The position numbers and the translations under genes were made by a program. Below the pieces are notes generated by a model. That model saw only the letters and a list, made by a program, of their open reading frames with translations, had not been told where the DNA came from and did not search any database. Below, piece after piece: positions 38,001 through 46,936 of a DNA stretch of 64,000 nt (position 1 is the first letter of the stretch; each line of letters opens with the position of its first letter). The stretch comes from Planctomycetota bacterium. GTDB taxonomy: Bacteria; Planctomycetota; Planctomycetia; Planctomycetales; Planctomycetaceae. The DNA lies in assembly GCA_027623235.1 (NCBI GenBank), contig JAQBVJ010000008.1:38353-102352 (forward strand), given 5' to 3'.

Positions 38001-38179
38001 TCACTGCGATCCTGACGGACCTTCGCAAGGCGTACTCCAAGGATGCTGCCGGCGCCGCAAAGCTCCTGGGCGTTGCGGTTGCTCCGGAAGGCGAGCGGGC
38101 CTCGCAGGCCCAACTGGCGGCATGGGTCAACGTCGCCAACCTGATCCTGAATCTGGATGAAGTGCTGACAAAAAGTTGA
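35078..38179 (+). CDS. Planctomycete cytochrome-type PSCyt1/DUF1549/DUF1553 protein
   Basis: About 1,033 aa from ATG 35078, with GGAG 9 bases upstream; the long open frame back to 34634 crosses the antitoxin antisense. Signal peptide (ALLAVSLSAISLVASG). Next is a PSCyt1 heme-c domain with CXXCH in NNCFACHGPDEKQRKGGFRL and PDLRMPP. DUF1549 (about 170-380) holds a second CXXCH in FDCTRCHDHKYDP and RVTFDLSGLPPTLAEVD. An inserted lectin-like domain follows (about 430-620). DUF1553 (about 760-1000) has HPLTARVTVNRLWQQMFG and GLVKTSEDFGSQGEPPSHP. Secreted; role unknown, often paired with DUF1501, here unpaired. Confidence 0.92.
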   Translation: MNRFALLAVSLSAISLVASGRSARSEDDSIDFSRDIRPILSNNCFACHGPDEKQRKGGFRLDEKTSALGKGESGEPVIVPGKAEASELVARILSDDPDLRMPPAASNKHLTREQIELLKKWVATGADWQEHWAFVAPKEPAKPKLSNPDWVRNPIDWFILKKLEQSKLAPSRETTRETLIRRVTFDLSGLPPTLAEVDAFLKDDSPQAYEKLVDRLLTSPAFGEHMARFWLDAARYGDTHGLHLDNYREMWAYRDWVVNAFNSGKPYNEFIIEQLAGDLIPNATDDQLIATGFNRCHVTTGEGGSIQDEVYVRNVVDRVVTTGTVFMGMTFDCTRCHDHKYDPFTQKDFYSMFAFFNSIDGNAMDGNKKDHAPALKVFTNDQKQRISDLEKQIDATQQDIQSALASFKYVEPENPTELKLSEPTEFVWVDDAVPAGANAQGDTPWKFVSEPKPVSGKTASTRTATGRSQHFFDKSPETLKIAEGDVFFCYVYLDPKNPPKEIMLQWNDGNWEHRARWGGNQIPWGKDNSPSRINKGDLPKAGEWVRLEVPAKDVGLNAGAQVNGWAFTQFDGTVHWDKAGVVSSANQKPLYDSLVLWDRNQKAANGGSLPADVKAIVLLEAEKRNADQKKQLQDYFVEHVFVGSRDQFGTKHKMIADSQTQLAAVRNAAATTLVFREKAESNPSFMLTRGEYDKRGEQVARGTPSVLPPMPKDAPLNRLGFAQWLTDPSHPLTARVTVNRLWQQMFGVGLVKTSEDFGSQGEPPSHPQLLDWLAVTFQADGWNVKKMMKRIVMSATYRQSSTVTPALTERDPENRLLARGPRFRLDAEMLRDQALDISGLLNRKMGGPSVKPPQPDGLWFAVGYSGSDTVRFKADTGSDKVHRRTLYTFIKKTAPPPQMSIIDAPSREACAVRRERTNTPLLALLLLNDPQYFECARMLAERTLREGGQAPKDRLQFIFRLSAGRLPSDSELNELTAILTDLRKAYSKDAAGAAKLLGVAVAPEGERASQAQLAAWVNVANLILNLDEVLTKS

Positions 38180-38482
38180 ACGGCACGGGTCCTGAAATTC
38201 GTTTGATCAGTAGAGAGTGCCGTTTGGCTGACTCGTCGTCATGCCCTGTTCGTCGAGCTTCGTATTGTCGGTTTCCCGCTGAGATCTGAGTCACGGCGGA
38301 CAGAGGCAATGGACCGCCCCTTCTCCGTCGTTTGAGCCAGGTTCTGCAGACAGCAACCTTCGGGTGCTCTTCGCCGACAGACGACGCAGACTGGGCAAGC
38401 CTCATCGCATCGGGAAAACAAGGCCTGCCCGGCGGCTGCGCCGTGCTGGGAACGTCCGGGGGGCTGGTGGAAACAATGCCTG

Positions 38483-38510
38483 TTGACCGGTTCTGTAATC
38501 TGGATACAAT
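38483..38510 (+). promoter_or_regulatory. Candidate sigma-70 promoter upstream of the HTH-receiver gene
   Basis: TTGACC (38483-38488), a 16-bp spacer and TACAAT (38505-38510). It points at the regulator gene that starts 190 bp downstream. It lies in the 520-bp gap 38180-38699, where no gene is seen. The match is good for a sigma-70-like site, but planctomycete consensus is poorly known. Confidence 0.45.
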
Positions 38511-38699
38511 CGGAACTTCTGTTAAATTCGGTAAAATCGGTTTCACTGGTAGAACCTGCAAAGTCGATACATCCTCTGATCAGGCAATCGACGGATCGAC
38601 ACTTCCTGCCAGCTTCGTTGAGTTCTGCTAAACGCTACTGAATTCGTCTCAGAGCGATTCCTGCCAGCCTTCCTGTTCAATTCCAAGGATGAATGAACG

Positions 38700-39284
38700 A
38701 TGAAGACAGTTTTCACCACAGGAGAAGCGGCGAAGATCTGCAAAGTGAGCCAGCAGACCATCATCCGGTGCTTCGATTCCGGGCAGCTGAAAGGCTTTCG
38801 CGTCCCAGGCTCCAGGTTCCGCCGTATTCCACGCGAAATTCTGTACAAGTTCATGAAAGACAACAGCATTCCGACTGACGCTCTGGAGAGCGGAAAACGG
38901 AAGGCTCTGATTGTCGATGACGACGAGGATCTGGTGGATCTGATCAAAGACGTCCTCGACAGCGATGGGCGTTTCGAGGTTCGTACTGCAAACAACGGCT
39001 TTGATGCCGGAATGATGGTCAAAGAATATCACCCGGATATCATCGTCCTCGACGTGATGCTGCCTGACATTAACGGCAAGGAAGTCTGCCAGCGGGTCCG
39101 CAACGACTCGACGCTGGACGACTGCAAAATCATCTGCATCAGCGGCATGGTTGAGCAGGACAAGATCGCGGACCTGCGCGCATCCGGTGCCGACGAATTC
39201 ATGCAGAAACCGTTTGAAATCGAAAAACTGGTCGATCAGGTCTGCCGCCTGCTCGACGTTGAACCGGCAACCTCGAAGACCTGA
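38700..39284 (+). CDS. Response regulator with N-terminal excisionase-type HTH
   Basis: 194 aa. Residues 1-60 are an excisionase/MerR-like winged HTH: FTTGEAAKICKVSQQTIIRC, then GSRFRRIPREILYKFM. Residues about 68-188 are a receiver domain with acidic pocket ALIVDDDEDLVDL, phosphoacceptor Asp in IIVLDVMLPD, the Ser/Thr position in CISG and Lys in FMQKPFE. Domain order (DNA-binding first) is the reverse of OmpR/NarL regulators. The kinase gene starts 115 bp downstream on the same strand and is a likely partner. Between them is a short imperfect hairpin (about 39312-39348). Confidence 0.9.
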   Translation: MKTVFTTGEAAKICKVSQQTIIRCFDSGQLKGFRVPGSRFRRIPREILYKFMKDNSIPTDALESGKRKALIVDDDEDLVDLIKDVLDSDGRFEVRTANNGFDAGMMVKEYHPDIIVLDVMLPDINGKEVCQRVRNDSTLDDCKIICISGMVEQDKIADLRASGADEFMQKPFEIEKLVDQVCRLLDVEPATSKT

Positions 39285-39399
39285 TCGGCGAGATGGACGA
39301 CTCCGAAATTCACGCAGCAGCAGGTTCGTATCTGCTGCTGCGTTTTTCGTAGACCGCTGACTGAGCAATCCTCAAATCAATTCCCTCCGTGGCGGCGAG

Positions 39400-40587
39400 A
39401 TGACGGTGCAGTCCGAAGACGCTCGAACTCAAACGGGATTCGACCTTCTGGTCCGGTCGTTTCCTGTGACGGACTCTCGCCGATTACTTGAGGGTCTCGC
39501 CGCAGCCTGGTCTGAAGCCTGCGGATGCTCGACGCTGTTCGTCTCGCTCATTATTGATGGCGAGGCGCGGGGGTTGATGCTGCGAAACGGGCAAGCCGAT
39601 TTCACGACCGCGTGCAGCAGCCAGTGGTCGGCCGCGCTGGCAACCGAATTATTGTCTGACGTGTTGGGTGAGTGCCGCGAACTTCTCAGTTCGATGACCG
39701 TCGTTCCGTTTGAATTGACCCCGAACTCACGTGCAAATGTCACCGAAGCTGCGGGGACACCCACTTCGACAGAAGTCTCCGAAACCGTTGGCGGCCTGCT
39801 TGCCCTGGGCGCTGAACCGGCAACGCGAGCCGCGCGACCACTTGCGGATTTGAGCGCGCGGTTGATCCAGCAACTCCGCCTGGCGTCACCGGAAGGCTGT
39901 GCTAAACAGACGTCGCGCGAGCTGCGTGATTTGAAACTCGAAGCGCTGGCGGAATTTGCGGCCGGAGCCGGGCACGAAATCAACAACCCGGTCGCAACGA
40001 TCGCGGGTCGAGCTTCGCTGTTGCTGCGCGGCGAGACCGATCCGGAACGCCGGAGATCTCTCGAGACGATTGGCGGTCAGGCCTACCGAATCCGCGACAT
40101 GATCGGCGACGCCATGACGTTCGCCCGGCCGCCGGAACCTCGGATTGAGTCGATCCTTCCGGCAAGGCTTGTCCAGGACGTCGTCTCCTCATTTGAAGAA
40201 ACGGCGAAGACGCAGGGAACGCAACTGAATCTGATCCTCGATGAGACATTGCAGATTCCGGCCGATCCGGAACAGTTTCGAGTCGTCGTTTCCTGTCTGA
40301 TTCGCAACAGTCTGGAAGCGCTGAAGAAGGCCGGAACGATCGAGATTCAACTTCAATCGGTCGGCTCATCGCGTGTCATTCTGCGAGTTTCCGACGACGG
40401 CCCGGGGCTCGACGAAATTGAACGCGAGCATCTGTTCGACCCATTCTTTTCCGGTCGACAGGCCGGCCGCGGCCTCGGCTTCGGCCTTTCTCGGTGCTGG
40501 CAAATCCTCCGTCAGCACGGTGGCTGGATCGACACGGAAGACGCAGCAACGGGGTTCGTCATCACGACAGCCTGGCCGGTCGACTAA
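39400..40587 (+). CDS. Sensor histidine kinase
   Basis: 395 aa, cytosolic (no membrane segment). Residues 1-180 form a poorly conserved input region. The dimerisation/phosphoacceptor helix is EFAAGAGHEINNPVATIAGR (about 187-206) with the phospho-His in GHEINNP. The ATPase has N-box CLIRNSLEALKKAG, G1 VSDDGPGLDEIE and G2 GRGLGFGLSRCWQILRQHGG. It should phosphorylate the HTH-receiver protein encoded just upstream. Signal unknown. Confidence 0.9.
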   Translation: MTVQSEDARTQTGFDLLVRSFPVTDSRRLLEGLAAAWSEACGCSTLFVSLIIDGEARGLMLRNGQADFTTACSSQWSAALATELLSDVLGECRELLSSMTVVPFELTPNSRANVTEAAGTPTSTEVSETVGGLLALGAEPATRAARPLADLSARLIQQLRLASPEGCAKQTSRELRDLKLEALAEFAAGAGHEINNPVATIAGRASLLLRGETDPERRRSLETIGGQAYRIRDMIGDAMTFARPPEPRIESILPARLVQDVVSSFEETAKTQGTQLNLILDETLQIPADPEQFRVVVSCLIRNSLEALKKAGTIEIQLQSVGSSRVILRVSDDGPGLDEIEREHLFDPFFSGRQAGRGLGFGLSRCWQILRQHGGWIDTEDAATGFVITTAWPVD

Positions 40588-40627
40588 GGCCGCTCCGACG
40601 AACCTGACGCGAGGGCGATTTAGATTC

Positions 40628-40665
40628 TTCAGTCGTCAGGCCTTCGCGCCGGCCTGAAGACTGAA
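40628..40665. terminator. Bidirectional hairpin between kinase and folC
   Basis: TTCAGTCGTCAGGCC (40628-40642), an 8-nt loop and GGCCTGAAGACTGAA (40651-40665): 14 of 15 paired. It lies between convergent genes, so it can serve both. There is no long U tract. Confidence 0.6.
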
Positions 40666-40751
40666 TTCTCTAAGCCACGAAAAGTGCATCGTGTTTCCCT
40701 CGCAGCTTTGTGTCGTCGTGTGAAGTCGAGACGCCTCACCCACCGTTCAGA

Positions 40752-42053
40752 TTACCCGTGCGCTGCGGGTTCAACCGGCTGGCCGGCTTCTTCGGCGATC
40801 AGGCCTCGCAGTTCGGCTGCCAGGAAGAAGGAGCCGGCGACGCAGATCAGGCTGTCGGACTGGCTTAACCGCCGAGCGGCTTTCCAGGCGGAGGCGGGAT
40901 CTGCTGCCACGTGAACGCGCCTCGCCGTGACCTGGGTGGCGATGCGCGAAAGTTCTGCGACTGGCAGAGCTCGCGGGTTCAACTGGAATGCGGTCAGAAT
41001 GAGCGTGTCAAATTCGGGGGCGAGCCGCCTCAAGAGGCCCGCGGCATCTTTGTCGGCCGAGGTGGCAAAGATGAGGATTCGCCGACCGCTCTTGTGCAGG
41101 GAGTTCAGCGAGTCCAGCAGAGCTCCGCACGAAGCCCAGTTGTGAGCCGCGTCGAGAATGACCAGCGGCTGCCGGCTCATGACCTCAACGCGGGCTGGCC
41201 AGGTGACGTTCCTCAATCCTGCTGAGATCGCCTCGTCTGAAACCGTCCAGCCGCGGCGGCGAAGCTGTTCGATAATCGCCACGGCGACGGCCGCGTTTTT
41301 TTTCTGATGGTCTCCGATGAGGTTGCCGGACAGAGCGACCAAACTGGAAGCCACCGTCATCTCTGCGCTTTGTTCGGCGGCGATTCTCCGGACGGCGGCT
41401 TCAGCTTCAGCGGGCAGTTCGCCACAGACGACGGGAATCCCTTCCTTGATAATGCCGGCTTTTTCGGTGGCGATCTGGCTCAGCCGACTGCCGAGAATGT
41501 GCGTGTGGTCCCGGCTGATTGAAGTGATCGCGCAGACTTCGGGGCGGCAGATGTTTGTTGAGTCGAGTCGACCGCCGAGCCCCACCTCAAGGACCGCGAT
41601 CCGAACTCGCCGCTTTCGAAACGCGAGCCAGCCCAGCGCGGTCGTGAGCTCAAAGAAGGTCGGCTTCAGCCCTCCGGACTCGGCGTCGATCATTGTCGTG
41701 ACCTGGGCGATCTGGTCCACAAACTCGACGAGCTCTTCCGGTTCGATGGGAACTCCGTCAATTCGGATGCGCTCCTCAAACCGCTCCAGATGAGGTGACG
41801 TAAACAGCCCGACGCAGTGTCCGGCCCCAACCAGAATCTGCGAGACCATCGCCGCTGTCGATCCTTTGCCCTTCGTCCCGGCGATGTGAACGACCGGTGT
41901 GGCAAGGTGCGGATCGCCGAGGTGCCTCAACAGGTTTCGCATTCGGTCAAGCTTGAAGTCCGACGCCGAAAGCGCCGCCGACATCCGCTCGTAATTGATG
42001 CGGCTGTGGAGGAATTCAATGGCCTGTTCGGCGGTGTGGATCTGACCGTGCAT
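40752..42053 (-). CDS. folC: Dihydrofolate synthase / folylpolyglutamate synthase
   Basis: 433 aa. Mur-ligase-family enzyme that ligates glutamate to dihydropteroate or folate. P-loop VHIAGTKGKGSTAAMV (about 55-70), SPHLERFEERIRIDG, the ATP/metal segment LEVGLGGRLDSTN, SISRDHTHILGSRLSQIATEKAGIIK and DAAHNWASC are all as expected. Catalytic residues are present and the length is normal. Convergent with the histidine kinase and without folate-pathway neighbours. Confidence 0.94.
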   Translation of the reverse strand: MHGQIHTAEQAIEFLHSRINYERMSAALSASDFKLDRMRNLLRHLGDPHLATPVVHIAGTKGKGSTAAMVSQILVGAGHCVGLFTSPHLERFEERIRIDGVPIEPEELVEFVDQIAQVTTMIDAESGGLKPTFFELTTALGWLAFRKRRVRIAVLEVGLGGRLDSTNICRPEVCAITSISRDHTHILGSRLSQIATEKAGIIKEGIPVVCGELPAEAEAAVRRIAAEQSAEMTVASSLVALSGNLIGDHQKKNAAVAVAIIEQLRRRGWTVSDEAISAGLRNVTWPARVEVMSRQPLVILDAAHNWASCGALLDSLNSLHKSGRRILIFATSADKDAAGLLRRLAPEFDTLILTAFQLNPRALPVAELSRIATQVTARRVHVAADPASAWKAARRLSQSDSLICVAGSFFLAAELRGLIAEEAGQPVEPAAHG

Positions 42054-42186
42054 TCGATTGGCGTCGGTGTGAGACCGGGAGGTCGTTTCAGGAAAGTTTC
42101 AGCAAATTGCTGGAAAGTTGGCAGGGGCATCCTGCCCGTAAAGAATCCTGCTTCAACCACAGCCCGGCAAGCAGTGCCCAAACCTT

Positions 42187-42220
42187 CTTAACGGTCTTTC
42201 CGGCTTAACGGTCTTTCCGG
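42187..42220. repeat. Perfect 17-bp tandem duplication
   Basis: CTTAACGGTCTTTCCGG occurs twice head to tail, in the 396-bp gap 42054-42449 between folC and the CRTAC1 remnant. Apart from this I see no gene or signal in that gap. Confidence 0.9.
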
Positions 42221-42449
42221 GCGAGATTCGCGAAGCGGAATATACAGGTCTGCCGGACATCTGAGCGAGCGATTCCGAACCCGTCGGAATCTCGGACCGG
42301 CACGCGTCCCCTTGGCCGAAGCTGTTTCAGAATCTGCGAGGAACTCGCGAGGCGGAACTGGCAGAGAATGCTTTTCCGGGCGTCGGAGGCGGGGAGCTTC
42401 CAATAGATTCGTAATTCCCCACGCAGCAATGATTCCCTGGGTCGGGTCG

Positions 42450-44011
42450 TTACCTCTGGCCCTGCTCCGAAAACCTGACGGACCGGAGCGATAATTCGCG
42501 GTAACTGCCCGCGCCTTCGGTGATCTCAATTCCCTGATCAACCGGGACGTTGCGAAACTCCTGCGTGCGACCAGTGGTCGGCCAGAAGATTTCCAGTCGA
42601 TCAATCTGCTCGGCCTTGCCAACTCCCAGATGCTGCCGCAAGTGGGTTGGCCCCGAAACTGCCGCCACTGTTGACCGTTTTGTAAACGCTGCGTCTGGCT
42701 CCGGATTCGTCGATATCGAGTCGAATTCTGGCGCCGATCCCCGATCGATTTGAATCTGTACCGACGAGCCGTACGACAATCCAATGGTTGCCAAACCCGG
42801 GATTCTCGAACAATGCGTCGCCAAACGCGTCGCCGGCAAACGCTCCGCCCAGTTGCGCGAAGACATCCTCATCGCCATCGTTGTCGAGATCGGCAAAGGA
42901 CACGCCATGTCCTTTTTGAAGGTGACCGAAACCATCCGCTGTTGTGACGTCTGCAAAACCGTTGCCGCGCAGGTTGTGGAACATCAGGTTAGGCATCAAC
43001 GCTGAGTATTCCGGGTAGCCAGTACCCAGATAAAAATCCGGAAAGCCATCGTTGTCCAGATCACCGAAATTCGCTCCCATGGGATGCGTGACACGGGTCA
43101 GTTTCTGTTGTCTTGCGACTTCGCGAAACCCACCCTGACCGTCGCCTTCGTACAGACAATCGGGCTCTGCATCGTGCGGCAAACTGAGATAGTCGGCAGC
43201 CACGTCACGCACCGACCACAGGCAGCTGCCCGCATAGAGATCCAGATGGCCGTCGTTATTGAAGTCCCAGAACCAGACCGGGAATCCGCTGCAGGGACGC
43301 ACGACATCAAGCTCCGGCGCGACGTCAGTAAACGTGCCGTCTCCATTGTTGCGGTATAGACGATTCCAGCCTTCTCTTTCCGGGATACTCTCCGACGGAC
43401 ATGAAGGCGATGTTCAGCAGCCAACGCGCTTCCAGATCTGCGGGATCGCGATCCAGCGCGATTGTGAGGTACTGAATGGCGCTTCGGGATGCACTCTGTT
43501 TGACATAAACGCCACTGTTCTGAATCGGAAAGAGACAACTCTCACAAGTGTTGCACTCAACGCAGTTTTGAGTTTCCGCCAACCGAAGATATGCGACGCC
43601 AAGCTGACGGACGCCGAAGTCGATCGCAGCTTTCTGCTCGGGTGTGACATCGCCGAATTGCGGGATCAGGTTGCAGGCAGCCAACTGATGGTCAATCGCC
43701 TCTTGAGTCCTGCCGATCCGGAGCGATTCATCGCTCAGCCGGCGATGGATGTCCCACGTTTCGGCGAGTGTTGCGTACGGAGGGAACGATGCGAACTGGG
43801 CAACGGCATTGCGATAGGCCAGATCGCCAATGTCACTGTGTTCATCGGCGCAACGATCCCTGACCACTGCCAGCAACTGCAACATGCGCACGTGGCCGTC
43901 CTGAATGGAAACGGGAGCGTCGACCGGTGGCGATTTCATGAGTTGAATCGCCGAGACCGTAACAATGACCGCCATCGAAAACGCGGCAAGTATCAACATG
44001 GAACGTGACAT
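42450..44011 (-). pseudogene. CRTAC1/ASPIC-UnbV FG-GAP repeat protein, deleted and frameshifted
   Basis: Reading from ATG 44011: a signal anchor (MSRSMLILAAFSMAVIVTVS) and a TPR-like N-domain to SVGEYPGK (about 43372). Family-like sequence then jumps to another frame as GWNRLYRNNGDGTFTDVAPE, FWDFNNDGHLDLYAGS and FGDLDNDGFPDFYLGTGYPE. It shifts again near 42645, from VNSGGSFGANPL to RQHLGVGKAEQIDRLEIFWP of the ASPIC domain. Relatives have several more FG-GAP repeats between the N-domain and the first repeat seen here, so about 200 residues appear deleted at the first shift. Secreted, calcium-binding-type repeats; probably inactive as read. Confidence 0.75.
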
Positions 44012-44385
44012 ACGAATCAGCTTGTGATCGAAAACCGCGACCGTCAAGTGCGAAGAACTGCCAGCAAAGTTCATTCGAAAACAACCAGCCCGACGGCGAC
44101 GCAGAAAACGGTGAATTCCGGTACCGTCACGAAGAGTCAGGCTGAAGTTTGCCAAGGCAAGCCCTTTCCGCGACTTCCGTCTTTTCCGTGGTTCGAATGT
44201 CCGCGCAAAACTCAATCGGACAGTCAGTTGCCTGACTGGAAATTGTCCAGCGTCTTGCCGCATCGACGACCCCTTGACGCTCGTGTGCTGCGTCATGCTC
44301 GCCTGCGACAGTTGCTGACGAGTGCCCCGGAAGAGAAGCGTCGCGTCGCTGTCTCTTCCGAGCCGAATGAGTATCATGCCGCGTC
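44012..44385. other. Intergenic region, nothing recognised
   Basis: A divergent gap of 374 bp between the CRTAC1 remnant and the channel gene. Frames here are open but lack coding character. It presumably holds both promoters; no convincing -35/-10 pair was picked out. Confidence 0.5.
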
Positions 44386-45372
44386 ATGAGAATTGCGGTC
44401 ACCTCAATCAGCCTGCTGTTTCTGCTCACGCTCGTCGGCACGGTCGGTTTCTTTTTGACGATGCCGAACGCAACCTGGCTGGACAGCCTCTACCAGGCGG
44501 TCATCACGCTGACGACGGTGGGCTCGCACGACGGGGGCGGAAGCACGCCGGAGGGAAAGATTTTCGTCATCTGTTACCTCGCCGCCGGGCTGAGCGTTTT
44601 TACTTTCAGTGCCTTCCAGCTGGGAAACGTGCTTGTCAGCGCGAGTTTCCGCCAAGTATTTGAGAGGCGACGGATGGACAAGCAAATTGCTCAACTCAAG
44701 GGCCACTCGATCATCTGCGGCCACGGCCGCATGGGCGAGACGATCTGCCAATACCTGATGGAACGTGGCAAGCAGTTCGTTGTCGTCGACATCAACGAGG
44801 AGCGGATCGAAGAATCGTGCTCGCGGTTCGGGTGGAACTACGTAATCGGCGATGCAACCCTTGACGAAACACTGTTCCGAGCCGGAATCGAGCGGGCGGA
44901 AGCACTCACAACCGTTCTGGAGACCGACGCGGACAACCTCTACGTCGTGCTCTCTGCCAACATGCTGAACAACAAGCTGAAGATCATCGCCCGCGCCAGT
45001 GAGGAAAAGGCGATCCAGAAGCTCGAGCGAGCCGGCGCGACGCGCGTCGTCAGCCCGTTCCGGTCGGGAGCCGTCAAGATGGCTCGATTCATGCTCAATC
45101 CGAGCGTTGAGGATTTTCTGGAAATCGCCGACAGCCGCGGAAACGAACTGCAGCTCGTCGATCTGCAGATTACGAGCGCGAGTCCGTACACCAACAAGTC
45201 GCTTGCTGAAACGGATTTTCGTGCGCGGGGCATCATGGTGATTGGCATTCGGCGGGCAAGTGGCGAGCAACTGATGCCGCCTCCCGGTAACGCCACGATC
45301 CACGAGAACGACAGTCTGTTTATTTTCGGAAAATCCGAAGCCGTGAACGCGTTGCTGGCAACGAATGTCTGA
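44386..45372 (+). CDS. K+-channel-like protein with RCK (TrkA_N/TrkA_C) domains, atypical filter
   Basis: 328 aa. Two membrane helices (about 5-25 and 58-82) flank a pore segment ending TLTTVGSHDGGG, where K+ channels normally have TVGYG. Next is an RCK/TrkA_N Rossmann domain (HSIICGHGRMGETICQYL, about 107-124; FVVVDINEERIE) and a TrkA_C domain (about 240-328; ADSRGNELQLVDLQIT, IHENDSLFIFGK). Single-pore plus RCK is the MthK-like layout. The loss of the GYG triad may change selectivity or abolish conductance. The gene is followed after 52 bp by a small membrane protein. Confidence 0.88.
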   Translation: MRIAVTSISLLFLLTLVGTVGFFLTMPNATWLDSLYQAVITLTTVGSHDGGGSTPEGKIFVICYLAAGLSVFTFSAFQLGNVLVSASFRQVFERRRMDKQIAQLKGHSIICGHGRMGETICQYLMERGKQFVVVDINEERIEESCSRFGWNYVIGDATLDETLFRAGIERAEALTTVLETDADNLYVVLSANMLNNKLKIIARASEEKAIQKLERAGATRVVSPFRSGAVKMARFMLNPSVEDFLEIADSRGNELQLVDLQITSASPYTNKSLAETDFRARGIMVIGIRRASGEQLMPPPGNATIHENDSLFIFGKSEAVNALLATNV

Positions 45373-45424
45373 GGCGGGCGGACGAGTGTGTGACAAATGA
45401 GTTAGTGACAGATGAGATTCTATC

Positions 45425-45799
45425 GTGAGTGAGACAACAAACAGTCCGGACGCAAACGCGAAGGACGATGTGATCACACGGGCGGACCCGACCAACGTGA
45501 AGCCGAATTTTCTCTTCCGGCTGGTGATCCTCTTCAGCGCGGCGTTTCTGCTGACAATTCTGCTGCTGCTGGCGACGACGTTTTCGTCCAGCCGGTCGTC
45601 GGTGAAGCAACTGCTCGACCTGTACGGTCTGCAGTTGATCGGCCTTGAGCTCGCCGCGATTCTCGTTTCCGGTTTCTTTGCGATGGCTCTTGATCGGCGT
45701 CAGACACTCGCAAAGCAGGCCGAAGTTGCAGCGATTTCGGCGTCGAGCAGGTCAAACGCAAACAACGACGGGCTGCCGCCCGCCCGCCTGACGGATTGA
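45425..45799 (+). CDS. Small membrane protein of unknown function
   Basis: 124 aa from GTG 45425. Two hydrophobic helices (FRLVILFSAAFLLTILLLLA, about 31-50, and LIGLELAAILVSGFFAMAL, about 71-89) with polar ends. No family recognised. It lies between the channel gene and truB, 10 bp before truB, so it may be co-transcribed with either. Confidence 0.7.
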   Translation: MSETTNSPDANAKDDVITRADPTNVKPNFLFRLVILFSAAFLLTILLLLATTFSSSRSSVKQLLDLYGLQLIGLELAAILVSGFFAMALDRRQTLAKQAEVAAISASSRSNANNDGLPPARLTD

Positions 45800-45809
45800 T
45801 GATTCTGAG

Positions 45810-46763
45810 ATGACTGGGATTCCCACTGGCCTTTTGAATGTCGACAAGCCGGCCGGGTTCAGCTCGCGAGATGTGGTGAACCGCGTCCAGTGGCTGCTCC
45901 GGCGGCGGACCGGAATGCGCAAGGTCAAGGTCGGGCACTGCGGTACGCTCGACCCGCTGGCCACCGGGGTGCTGGTCGTCAGCGTCGGGTCGTCAACGCG
46001 ACTGACGATTCGAGTGCAGCAGCACTGCAAGTCGTATCAAGCCTCGTTCATTCTCGGTCAGACGACGGACACGGATGACATAACCGGGACGACAACTCGC
46101 GAAGTTGCGATCACTCCCGGTGAATTTGATGAAGGTTCCATCCGGGATCTGCTTCCTGAATTCACCGGTCGAATCTCCCAGGTCCCGCCGGTGTTCTCGG
46201 CGGTTCACGTCGACGGGCAGCGTGCTTACAAGCTCGCACGGAAAGGCAAAGAGGTTCAGATCGAACCGCGCGATGTCGATGTTTACTCGCTCGAAATTAC
46301 GCGTTTTTCTGAGGTTCCGCACACCGAATTCGATTTGAAGATCGTGTGTGGATCGGGAACCTATATCCGCTCGCTTGGCCGCGACATCGGCAACCGCCTC
46401 GGCTGCGGCGCGACGATGAGCGCTCTCTCGCGAACCGGAATCGGACCGTTTGAACTGCGAGAGGCCATCCCGCTGGGAGACCTCGAACAGGACAACATTT
46501 TCGAGCATCTTCAGCCTCCGGCCCTCGCCGTCTGCCATCTCCCGACCCGGATTCTCGACGCGCAAGAAACGCGACGGATTCTGAATGGTCGCGACATCCC
46601 TCGAAGATTCTTCGAGCCGCCTCGCGTCCGCGCCGAGTCCGCAGACCGGAATGAGGACGTCGCATTGCTGAACTCAACCGGCGACCTGATTGCAATTGGT
46701 GCTGCCGGGAAACTTCCAGACACGTTGAAACCGGTCACCGTTTTTCATGGCCCGCCTGTTTAA
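45810..46763 (+). CDS. truB: tRNA pseudouridine-55 synthase
   Basis: 317 aa. Isomerises U55 in the T-loop of tRNAs. Motif I GLLNVDKPAGFSSRDVV, catalytic Asp48 in HCGTLDPLATGVL, then YQASFILGQTTDTDDITG, GRISQVPPVFSAVHVDGQRAYKLAR and CGSGTYIRSLGRDIG are all present. No rbfA, infB or rpsO neighbours are seen. A strong hairpin follows the stop by 14 bp. Confidence 0.95.
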   Translation: MTGIPTGLLNVDKPAGFSSRDVVNRVQWLLRRRTGMRKVKVGHCGTLDPLATGVLVVSVGSSTRLTIRVQQHCKSYQASFILGQTTDTDDITGTTTREVAITPGEFDEGSIRDLLPEFTGRISQVPPVFSAVHVDGQRAYKLARKGKEVQIEPRDVDVYSLEITRFSEVPHTEFDLKIVCGSGTYIRSLGRDIGNRLGCGATMSALSRTGIGPFELREAIPLGDLEQDNIFEHLQPPALAVCHLPTRILDAQETRRILNGRDIPRRFFEPPRVRAESADRNEDVALLNSTGDLIAIGAAGKLPDTLKPVTVFHGPPV

Positions 46764-46776
46764 CCCGCCGCCGGTT

Positions 46777-46830
46777 AACCCGCAGCCGAAGGCAAGGCCA
46801 CACGGCAGGCCTTGCCTTCGGCGGCGGGTT
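46777..46830 (+). terminator. Long perfect hairpin after truB
   Basis: GCCGAAGGCAAGGCC (46785-46799), an 8-nt loop and GGCCTTGCCTTCGGC (46808-46822): 15 of 15 paired, extended by AACCCGC/GCGGGTT with one unpaired base on each side. Very stable, but no U run follows, so it may be a Rho-assisted terminator or a repeat. Confidence 0.55.
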
Positions 46831-46936
46831 CAACGTTGAGGCTGGAACGACACGGAACGGGACCGTAGCCTGCGACACGACGCCGGCTTCTTCGGCCAGT
46901 TCTTCTGATTTCTTGACTCGCCGCTTTGAGAGACCC

